Shown here piece after piece: positions 15,100 to 21,167 of a DNA stretch of 21,167 bases. The notes beneath the pieces were generated by a model. It was not told where the DNA came from, did not search any database, and saw only the letters and a program-made list of their open reading frames with translations. The stretch spans positions 1-21,167 of the forward strand of contig CABPCP010000054.1 of the NCBI GenBank assembly GCA_902406105.1. Reading direction: 5' to 3'. Within the stretch, counting starts at the first letter, position 1; each line of letters starts with the position of its first letter. Source of the DNA: an uncultured Mordavella sp. Its GTDB lineage: Bacteria > Bacillota > Clostridia > Lachnospirales > Lachnospiraceae. The translations under genes were made by a program, and so were the position numbers.

Positions 15100-16218
15100 G
15101 TGAAAGTAGGATGTGTAAAAGAAATCAAAAACAATGAGTTTCGTGTGGGTATGACTCCTGACAATGTAAAGATTTATGTTGGAGCGGGACACGAGGTTTA
15201 TATCGAAAAAGGCGCTGGAGTCGGTTCCGGATTTACCGATGATGAATATGCGGCAGCCGGAGCGAAGATGATCGATACGGCTAAGGAAGTATGGGATACA
15301 GTAGAAATGATGATCAAGGTTAAAGAGCCTCTGCCGGAAGAGTATCCGCTGTTCCACGAGGGACTGATCCTCTATACATATCTGCACCTGGCGGCGGACA
15401 AACCGCAGACAGATGCTCTGTTGAACGGCAAAGTAAAAGGTGTCGCTTATGAGACTTTATTTGATCCAAAACAGGGCGGACTTCCGCTGCTTGCTCCTAT
15501 GAGCCAGATCGCCGGACGTTTGAGTATCCAGGAAGGCGCAAAATATCTTGAGAAGACATTCGGCGGAGAAGGTGTTCTCCTTGCTGGTGTTCCGGGAACT
15601 CCGAAAGCAAATATCGTAATCCTGGGCGGCGGTAATGTAGGAACAAACGCATGTAAGATCGCGGTAGGCATGGGCGCAAATGTAACGATCATGGACATCA
15701 GCCTTCCAAGACTGGCTTATCTGGATGACCTGTTTGGAGCGCGGGTACAGACTCTTGTTTCCAATGACGCCAACATCGAGAAAGCTGTTAAAGAGGCGGA
15801 TCTGGTGATCGGTTCTGTTCTGATCCCAGGAAAAGCCGCTCCGAAGATCTTTAAGAAGAAATACCTCAAAGAAATGAAGCCAGGCGCTGTATTCGTTGAC
15901 GTTGCGGTTGACCAGGGCGGATGCGGTGAGACCACAAAGGTAACTTATCACGACGATCCGATCTTCGTTGAAGATGGCGTAGTTCACTACTGTGTAGGAA
16001 ATATGCCGGGAGCTGTTCCGAGAACATCTACGATCGCTTTGACCAACGCGACCGTATTCTACGGACTGCAGATCGCGAACAAAGGATTGGAGCAGGCATG
16101 TAAAGATAATGAAGTGATCTACTCCGCGATCAATACTTATGACGGCAAACTGACCTGCAAGAACGTTGCGGACAGCTTTGACTGCTATGAATATGTAGAC
16201 ATTAAGACTCTGTGTTAA
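15100..16218 (+). CDS. ald: Alanine dehydrogenase
   Basis: A 372-residue enzyme, the usual length, that reversibly converts L-alanine, NAD+ and water to pyruvate, ammonium and NADH in the cytoplasm. The catalytic and substrate residues fall at the canonical places: R15, K75 (IKVKEPLPEEY) and H96 (YTYLHLAA). The NAD-binding Rossmann segment is NIVILGGGNVGTNACKIAVGMGANV, and D270 lies in VDVAVDQGG. The start is GTG 15100 with AGGAGG ten to fifteen bases upstream. It is transcribed alone, divergent from the RpiR regulator, with a terminator after it. Its codon use (GTT, GCT, AAA, AAC richer than neighbours) suggests high expression. It links amino-acid nitrogen to pyruvate, either assimilating ammonium or fermenting alanine. 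Confidence 0.97.
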   Translation: MKVGCVKEIKNNEFRVGMTPDNVKIYVGAGHEVYIEKGAGVGSGFTDDEYAAAGAKMIDTAKEVWDTVEMMIKVKEPLPEEYPLFHEGLILYTYLHLAADKPQTDALLNGKVKGVAYETLFDPKQGGLPLLAPMSQIAGRLSIQEGAKYLEKTFGGEGVLLAGVPGTPKANIVILGGGNVGTNACKIAVGMGANVTIMDISLPRLAYLDDLFGARVQTLVSNDANIEKAVKEADLVIGSVLIPGKAAPKIFKKKYLKEMKPGAVFVDVAVDQGGCGETTKVTYHDDPIFVEDGVVHYCVGNMPGAVPRTSTIALTNATVFYGLQIANKGLEQACKDNEVIYSAINTYDGKLTCKNVADSFDCYEYVDIKTLC

Positions 16219-16271
16219 TGACCGACACTTATCTTAGAAATTTCCAAACTTAATTCCTTCAAAGTTGCGAG

Positions 16272-16304
16272 AAGGGGCCTGCGGCGAAAAGCCGCGGGTC
16301 CCTT
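16272..16304 (+). terminator. Terminator-like hairpin after ald
   Basis: A 14-bp stem (16272-16285 with 16291-16304, two G-U pairs) closes the loop GAAAA. The T-tract after it is poor (TGCGCTTCT), so termination may be incomplete. It lies 54 nt after the ald stop and before the gntR-clpC promoter region. Confidence 0.65.
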
Positions 16305-16322
16305 TGCGCTTCTAAAAACAAC

Positions 16323-16360
16323 TTGCTTTCCTATGCCACGTGTGCTAATGTATATATAAC
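16323..16360 (+). promoter_or_regulatory. Candidate promoter/operator of the gntR-clpC operon
   Basis: TTGCTT (16323-16328) is followed after 17 nt by TAATGT (16346-16351) with an extended -10 TG; a TATATATAAC stretch continues to 16360. The -10 match is weak, so the exact promoter is uncertain. TGTGCTAAT (16341-16349) resembles a half-site of the operators I recall for YtrA-type GntR regulators, so autoregulation is plausible. Confidence 0.35.
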
Positions 16361-16379
16361 AAAAGAAAAAGGTGATTTT

Positions 16380-16763
16380 ATGATAATAGAAATCGATTTT
16401 AACAGTGACGAGGCAATCTATGTGCAATTGCAGAATCAGATCATTATGGGGATTGCTACAGCGACGATCCATGAGGGAGATACATTGCCCTCTGTTCGGC
16501 AGCTGGCTGATATGGTGGGAATCAATATGCATACAGTCAATAAAGCTTATTCTGTTTTGAAGCAGGAAGGGTTTATTCAGCTTGACCGGCGAAGAGGCGC
16601 GGTGATCGCCATTGATGCCAATAAGGCTCAGACGCTTTTGGAGCTGAAGAGGCAGCTGCGGATTCTGCTGGCCAAAGGGAGTTGTAAAAACATTTCCCGT
16701 GAAGAGGCGCACGAGCTGGTAGATGAGATTTTTGACGAGTATAGAAAGGGAAGGACAGAATGA
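16380..16763 (+). CDS. GntR-family regulator, YtrA subfamily
   Basis: A 127-residue repressor-type protein. The winged helix-turn-helix (about 8-75) has the GntR pattern YVQLQNQIIMGIATATIHEGD, LPSVRQLADMVGINMHTVNKAY and LKQEGFIQLDRRRGAVIA. The C-terminal part is only about 50 residues and helical, typical of the YtrA subfamily, which lacks a large effector domain. ATG 16380 follows AAAGGTGAT; an ORF start at 16323 is in the promoter region and is rejected. The stop overlaps the clpC start by four bases (ATGA), so the two genes are translationally coupled. YtrA regulators normally control ABC transporters, so pairing with clpC is unusual. It may repress clpC in place of CtsR. Confidence 0.92.
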   Translation: MIIEIDFNSDEAIYVQLQNQIIMGIATATIHEGDTLPSVRQLADMVGINMHTVNKAYSVLKQEGFIQLDRRRGAVIAIDANKAQTLLELKRQLRILLAKGSCKNISREEAHELVDEIFDEYRKGRTE

Positions 16764-19198
16764 ATTATACGGAACAGGCAAAGGAAGCGCTGAGGATCGC
16801 TGGAGTTGAGGCTAGAGAACTGAAGCATCCATATATAGGAACAGAACATCTGCTCTTGGGATTGCGGAAGGTGTATACCGGCGTGGCAGGGCAGGTCCTT
16901 GCGGCGAACGGGGTGGATGAAGAGAGTATTCTGAAAATCGTGGATGAACTGGTATCGCCGGTAGGGAATACAGTCGTAAAAGAAAGGGCCGGAAACAGTC
17001 CCAGGTTAGAATATATTCTGGAGGAAAGCCAGGCGGAAGCAGTTCGTTTCCATTCGGAACAGACGGGGACGGAACATATGCTTCTTGCCCTTCTGCGGGA
17101 TGTGGACTGCGTCGCCACCAGGATCCTTTTGACTCTGGGGATCAGCTTGCAGAAATTGTTCCAGGATATTTTGGAAGTCCTGGGAGCAGACCCGCGGGAA
17201 TATCAAGATGAGATGAACCAGGAAAATGTACGGAAAAAGGAAGGTGTACTGGAACAATTCGGTACGGATCTTACCGCACAGGCAGAGGAAGGGAAGCTGG
17301 ATCCCGTGATTGGGAGAAAAGAGGAGATTGGCCGGCTTATGCAGATCTTAAGCAGAAGGACGAAGAATAATCCCTGCCTGGTTGGCGAGCCTGGAGTTGG
17401 AAAGACCGCGGTGATCGAAGGGCTGGCTCAGCAGATCGCGGCCGGCGTGGTCCCGGACAGCATGAAGAATAAGCGGATCCTGACCATGGATTTGGCGGGA
17501 ATGGTGGCTGGCTCCAAGTACCGAGGAGAATTTGAAGAGCGGATGAAACGTCTGATACAGGAAGTAAAAGCGGCGGGAAATATCATCCTTTTCCTGGATG
17601 AGGTCCATACGATCATCGGAGCCGGCGGCGCGGAGGGAGCCATTGACGCCTCCAATATCCTGAAGCCCTCCCTGGCAAGAGGGGAACTTCAGCTGATCGG
17701 GGCGACTACTATTGTGGAGTATCGGAAATATATTGAAAAAGATGCGGCGCTGGAACGGCGGTTCCAGCCTATTATGGTGGAGGAACCGACACAGGAGCAG
17801 TGTCTGGAGATATTGAAAGGCCTGAAAGCAAAGTATGAGGCTCACCATCGCGTAACGATTGAAGAAGAAGCGCTGGAAGGAGCGGTATATTTAGCGGACC
17901 GGTATGTGAGCGATCGATTTTTGCCGGATAAGGCGATCGATGTGTTGGATGAGGCCTGTTCAAAAGTAAGCCTGCGGGGATTCAAAGCGCCGGATTCTAT
18001 TTATGAGCTGGAAGAGCTGACTGCCCGTCTGCGGGGAGAGATCGAGGAATCCATCCGGCAGGGGGATATGGCGGAAGCGGCGCTTCTGAACCGGGAGAAA
18101 GAAGAGGCATCTAAGAAATTAGAGAAGACGAGAGAACGCTTCCAGAAGAGAAATGCGGGAAAGGAAATCCATGTTGCGGAGTCAGACATCGCGGATGTGG
18201 TCTCTGAGTGGACCAAGATACCGGTACAGAGGCTCCAGGAATCTGAAGGGGAACGGCTTCGAAAACTGGAAGTCACTCTGCATAAGAGAGTGATCGGCCA
18301 GGATGAGGCGGTGTCGGCGGTTGCGAAAGCGGTAAGGCGCGGCCGGGTAGGACTGAAAGACCCCAGGCGTCCTATTGGTTCTTTTTTGTTTCTTGGGCCT
18401 ACCGGAGTGGGAAAAACGGAGCTGTCCAAGGCTTTGGCAGAAGCTTTGTTCGGAAATGAGGATTCGATGATCCGTGTTGATATGTCTGAATACATGGAGA
18501 AACACAGCGTGGCCAAGATGATCGGTTCTCCTCCGGGGTATGTGGGACATGAGGACGGGGGGCAGCTCAGCGAGCAGGTGAGGAGGCATCCTTATTCTGT
18601 AGTCCTGTTTGATGAGATTGAGAAAGCCCATCCGGATGTGTTCAATATCTTATTGCAAGTCCTGGACGACGGACATATTACAGATTCTCAGGGGCGGAAA
18701 GTAAATTTCGCGAATACGGTGATCATAATGACTTCCAATGCGGGGGCCCAAGCGATCATAGATCCTAAAAGACTGGGATTCAATGCCAAAGAAGATGCGG
18801 CAGACGATTATAAGAGAATGAAAAGCAGTGTTATGAATGAAATCAAGCTGATCTTCCGGCCGGAATTCCTAAACCGGATCGATGAGATCCTTGTGTTCCA
18901 TCCTCTCGGCAAAGACGAGATGAAACGGATCGTTGGTCTGATGTGCAGAGAATTTGCGGACAGGGCAAAAAATCAGCTTGGCATCCATCTTACTGTCCGG
19001 GACTCAGTGAAAAAACATATCGTGGAAAAAGGAACGGATCAGAAGTATGGAGCCCGTCCTTTACGCCGCGCTATGCAGAATATGCTGGAAGATAAACTGG
19101 CGGAAGCGCTGCTGTCCGGCGAGATAAAAAGAGACAGCGATGTGGTCGTTGGAATGTCTAAAAAAGAAATAAAATTTATTTCAAAGACTACAAAATAA
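16760..19198 (+). CDS. clpC: ClpC-type AAA+ unfoldase (Clp protease ATPase subunit)
   Basis: An 812-residue Hsp100 ATPase that unfolds proteins and feeds them to ClpP. Order: two Clp-N repeats (1 to about 145), first AAA+ domain with Walker A GEPGVGKT (K215) and ILFLDEVH, a short UVR/M-type coiled coil (about 405-470, ClpC-sized, not ClpB-sized), second AAA+ domain with Walker A GPTGVGKT (K552), and a C-terminal D2-small domain. L672-G673-F674 is the ClpP-docking tripeptide. It follows the GntR gene with a four-base overlap. The usual ctsR, mcsA and mcsB partners are not adjacent, so the regulator and the McsB arginine-phosphate adaptor, if present, lie elsewhere. All motifs are intact. Confidence 0.96.
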   Translation: MNYTEQAKEALRIAGVEARELKHPYIGTEHLLLGLRKVYTGVAGQVLAANGVDEESILKIVDELVSPVGNTVVKERAGNSPRLEYILEESQAEAVRFHSEQTGTEHMLLALLRDVDCVATRILLTLGISLQKLFQDILEVLGADPREYQDEMNQENVRKKEGVLEQFGTDLTAQAEEGKLDPVIGRKEEIGRLMQILSRRTKNNPCLVGEPGVGKTAVIEGLAQQIAAGVVPDSMKNKRILTMDLAGMVAGSKYRGEFEERMKRLIQEVKAAGNIILFLDEVHTIIGAGGAEGAIDASNILKPSLARGELQLIGATTIVEYRKYIEKDAALERRFQPIMVEEPTQEQCLEILKGLKAKYEAHHRVTIEEEALEGAVYLADRYVSDRFLPDKAIDVLDEACSKVSLRGFKAPDSIYELEELTARLRGEIEESIRQGDMAEAALLNREKEEASKKLEKTRERFQKRNAGKEIHVAESDIADVVSEWTKIPVQRLQESEGERLRKLEVTLHKRVIGQDEAVSAVAKAVRRGRVGLKDPRRPIGSFLFLGPTGVGKTELSKALAEALFGNEDSMIRVDMSEYMEKHSVAKMIGSPPGYVGHEDGGQLSEQVRRHPYSVVLFDEIEKAHPDVFNILLQVLDDGHITDSQGRKVNFANTVIIMTSNAGAQAIIDPKRLGFNAKEDAADDYKRMKSSVMNEIKLIFRPEFLNRIDEILVFHPLGKDEMKRIVGLMCREFADRAKNQLGIHLTVRDSVKKHIVEKGTDQKYGARPLRRAMQNMLEDKLAEALLSGEIKRDSDVVVGMSKKEIKFISKTTK

Positions 19199-19253
19199 AA
19201 GGGAATTGATATATAATAGGGGATACAAAAGAAGAACCTAGGAGGAAAATGAA

Positions 19254-19667
19254 ATGGCAGCAGTGAGGGAGCTTTTAAGAGCTGAGGCAGACGGAACGCT
19301 CAGTTTTGGAGACTACACCTTAGAAAGTAAGACAAAACTGGACGGTTTTGAATTCCAGGGCGATCTCTACAAGGTCAAAACTTTTTCTGAGATCACAAAG
19401 CTTGAGAGAAATGGAATGTTTGTATATGAATCTGTTCCGGGAACAGCGGTAGAACAGTTTCAGGCGACAGAACAAGAGATTTCTTTCAATGTCTCCGGCG
19501 CTCAGGATGCCCAATTTACCTTAGAGCTTGAAGCGGACAGCGAATATACCGTTTATCTGGATGGAGCCGCGGCGGGCGACATGAAGACGAATTTAAGCGG
19601 AAAGCTCAGTGTCAGCACAGAATTGGCAGAAGGAGAGAGCGTTGCTGTAAGGATTGTCAAGAAATAA
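19254..19667 (+). CDS. Small conserved protein of unknown function between clpC and radA
   Basis: A 137-residue acidic, beta-strand-rich protein without signal peptide or membrane segment. The best-defined segment is LYKVKTFSEITKLERNGMFVYESVPGT (about 38-64); the second half (about 70-137) alternates hydrophobic residues like a small beta-sandwich. Start ATG 19254 has AGGAGG seven bases upstream. I recall near-identical proteins in Lachnospiraceae, some labelled endosialidase, but at 137 residues with no catalytic motif that I can see this label is doubtful. It follows clpC by 55 nt, with a TATAAT at 19212-19217 lacking a good -35, and is closed by a strong terminator. Function is not known; the proteostasis neighbour suggests a stress-linked role. 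Confidence 0.8.
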   Translation: MAAVRELLRAEADGTLSFGDYTLESKTKLDGFEFQGDLYKVKTFSEITKLERNGMFVYESVPGTAVEQFQATEQEISFNVSGAQDAQFTLELEADSEYTVYLDGAAAGDMKTNLSGKLSVSTELAEGESVAVRIVKK

Positions 19668-19692
19668 AAGAAAGAATACAATATAAAGGCGG

Positions 19693-19718
19693 AAGGGCTG
19701 CGGATCGCAGCCCTTTTT
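19693..19718 (+). terminator. Strong intrinsic terminator between the small conserved gene and radA
   Basis: AAGGGCTGCG (19693-19702) and CGCAGCCCTT (19706-19715) form a perfect 10-bp stem with a GAT loop, and the T-run continues to 19718. It ends only 18 bases before the radA start codon, with the radA ribosome site beginning about eight bases after it. Confidence 0.88.
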
Positions 19719-19736
19719 GCGGCATGGGAGAGAAGA

Positions 19737-21101
19737 ATGGCAAAAGCGAAAAAGACGGTGTTTTTCTGCCAGAACTGCGGGCATGAAGAAACAAAGTGGC
19801 TGGGTCAGTGCCCGGCCTGCAAAGAATGGAATACCTTTGTGGAGGAGAAAGTGTCGGTATCTTCGCCTGGAAAATCCGGAATTGTGAAGGAAGAACGGGA
19901 TAATCGTCCCGTTGCGCTGAAAAGTGTTGCTACAGATGAAGATGACCGGATACAGACAAAGATCGGAGAATTGGACCGAGTGCTGGGAGGCGGGATCGTG
20001 CCCGGCTCTTTGGTGCTGGTGGGCGGCGATCCGGGAATCGGGAAATCCACTTTGCTGCTGCAGGTCTGCCAGGCGCTTTCCGCGGGAAATAAGAATATCC
20101 TCTATATTTCGGGAGAAGAGTCATTGAAACAGATTCGCCTCAGAGCAAACCGGATGGGGGAATTTTCTGAGAAACTATATCTTTTATGTGAGACAAGCCT
20201 GGATAGGATACGAAATGTGATTGAAAAAAGCAGGCCGGATATGGTGGTGATTGATTCCATCCAGACTATGTATAATGAGGAGGTGGCATCGGCGCCGGGA
20301 AGCGTATCCCAGGTTCGGGAGTCTACGAATATCTTTATGCAGCTGGCAAAGGGGCTGAATATTTCTATTTTTATTGTGGGCCATGTGACAAAAGAAGGAA
20401 CGGTGGCAGGACCTAGGGTGCTGGAGCACATGGTGGACACGGTGCTGTATTTCGAGGGAGACCGCCATGCCTCTTATCGAATCTTGAGGGCGGTCAAGAA
20501 TAGGTTTGGTTCTACAAACGAAATCGGCGTTTTTGAGATGCGTACAGAAGGACTGGTGGAAGTGAAAAATCCTTCCGAGTTCATGTTAAGCGGAAAGCCG
20601 GAGAACGCTTCTGGCTCTGTTGTGGCCTGCGCGATGGAAGGAACCCGGCCTATGCTGATGGAAATCCAGGCCCTGGTCTGCCGCAGTAATTTTGGTATGC
20701 CAAGGAGGACGGCGGCAGGGTTGGATTATAACCGGGTGAACCTTCTGATGGCGGTGCTGGAGAAACGGGCGGGGCTTGCTCTTTCCAACTATGATGCCTA
20801 TGTGAATATTGCGGGAGGGATCAGAATGAATGAGCCTGCGGTGGACTTGGGCGTTGTGATGGCCATTGCATCCAGTTATCGGAATAAACCGATTCCCGAT
20901 GATATGATCGTATTTGGAGAAGTGGGCCTAAGCGGCGAGGTGCGCGGGGTCACTATGCCGGAGCAAAGAGTGACAGAGGCGAAGAAGCTGGGGTTCAAAA
21001 GCTGTATCGTGCCAAAGGTATCTGAGGATGCACTGAAGGGGATAGAAGGAATCCGGATTATTGGAGTGGGTTCTGTCAACCAGGCGATCAGTGTGCTGTA
21101 A
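19737..21101 (+). CDS. radA: DNA repair protein RadA (Sms), RecA-family branch-migration helicase
   Basis: A 454-residue protein, the normal length. The N-terminal zinc finger has C11-x2-C14 and C25-x2-C28. The RecA-like ATPase has Walker A GDPGIGKS with K103, the RadA-specific K254-N-R-F-G motif, and a C-terminal Lon-protease-like domain (about 280-454, SGSVVACAMEGTRP and AVDLGVVMAIASSY) lacking proteolytic function in the family. It aids recombination intermediate processing and repair, and D-loop extension in transformation, which relates it to the comEA/comEC operon. Start ATG 19737 follows GGGAGAGAAG. A terminator just upstream leaves no room for a separate promoter, so expression may need readthrough or an internal promoter. 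Its usual neighbour disA, if present, lies outside the window. Confidence 0.97.
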   Translation: MAKAKKTVFFCQNCGHEETKWLGQCPACKEWNTFVEEKVSVSSPGKSGIVKEERDNRPVALKSVATDEDDRIQTKIGELDRVLGGGIVPGSLVLVGGDPGIGKSTLLLQVCQALSAGNKNILYISGEESLKQIRLRANRMGEFSEKLYLLCETSLDRIRNVIEKSRPDMVVIDSIQTMYNEEVASAPGSVSQVRESTNIFMQLAKGLNISIFIVGHVTKEGTVAGPRVLEHMVDTVLYFEGDRHASYRILRAVKNRFGSTNEIGVFEMRTEGLVEVKNPSEFMLSGKPENASGSVVACAMEGTRPMLMEIQALVCRSNFGMPRRTAAGLDYNRVNLLMAVLEKRAGLALSNYDAYVNIAGGIRMNEPAVDLGVVMAIASSYRNKPIPDDMIVFGEVGLSGEVRGVTMPEQRVTEAKKLGFKSCIVPKVSEDALKGIEGIRIIGVGSVNQAISVL

Positions 21102-21167
21102 TTGCGGAAAGGGCTGCCCCAATTTGGAGACATTCCTTCCGTGCGTTATTTTGATTTATAGGTTTCT

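Noticed and set aside
17060..17080. GGGGACGG inside clpC resembling the REP core
   Set aside because: It lies in conserved coding sequence without a complementary arm, so it is a chance match.
21102..21167. Possible hairpin after radA (CGGAA...TTCCG)
   Set aside because: The stem is short, interrupted and has a loop of about 20 nt, so it is too weak to call; the sequence also ends there.

Overview
The window looks like chromosomal core DNA from a low-to-mid GC Clostridia, most likely a member of the Lachnospiraceae (Blautia/Dorea/Faecalicatena-type). The grounds are strong AGGAGG ribosome binding sites, tightly packed operons, protein sequences that read as Lachnospiraceae, and a clpC - small conserved protein - radA order that I recall from that family. 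This assignment is inference from sequence style; no database was searched. No tRNA, rRNA, CRISPR array, prophage or transposase was found.

Layout. (1) Bases 1-192 are the 3' end of a DMT-type membrane transporter. (2) Bases 259-6153 form a compact operon of comEA, an OmpR-type response regulator, a sensor histidine kinase, a lipoprotein with two GerMN domains, and comEC. Two DNA-uptake genes thus bracket a complete two-component system and a lipoprotein that resembles the actinobacterial MtrA-MtrB-LpqB arrangement. (3) Bases 6225-11236 hold an FMN-dependent alpha-hydroxy-acid oxidoreductase with an unusual N-terminal cysteine cluster, then holA (clamp-loader delta), lepA (EF4) and hemW (heme chaperone). 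The sporulation and ribosomal genes often found between holA and lepA are not here. (4) A perfect 42-bp palindrome (11235-11276) separates hemW from two minus-strand genes: a large PEP/pyruvate-binding-domain protein of unknown function (11254-13836) and an RpiR-family regulator (13954-14811). (5) ald (alanine dehydrogenase, 15100-16218) is divergent from rpiR, with a 288-bp intergenic region rich in inverted repeats. (6) Bases 16380-19667 carry a YtrA-type GntR regulator overlapping clpC, then a small conserved protein of unknown function, a strong terminator, and radA (19737-21101). The last 66 bases (21102-21167) hold no gene that I can see.

How the genes may work together. The first operon combines DNA uptake with envelope sensing. 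The centre is housekeeping (replication, translation, heme/radical SAM). The rpiR/ald/PEP-binding group and the hydroxy-acid oxidoreductase all touch the pyruvate/PEP node, although a functional link is only an inference. The gntR-clpC operon replaces the usual ctsR-mcsA-mcsB-clpC proteostasis operon at this locus.

Regulatory signals read by eye include a comEA leader hairpin that covers its Shine-Dalgarno sequence, an attenuator-like terminator hairpin in the leader of the PEP-binding gene, a palindrome in that gene's promoter spacer, and a long hairpin at the predicted 5' end of the ald mRNA. The most original candidates for follow-up are the competence-nested two-component system, the PEP-binding protein with a KaiC-like domain that has lost its P-loop, and the gene-end palindrome that now codes the last residues of that protein.
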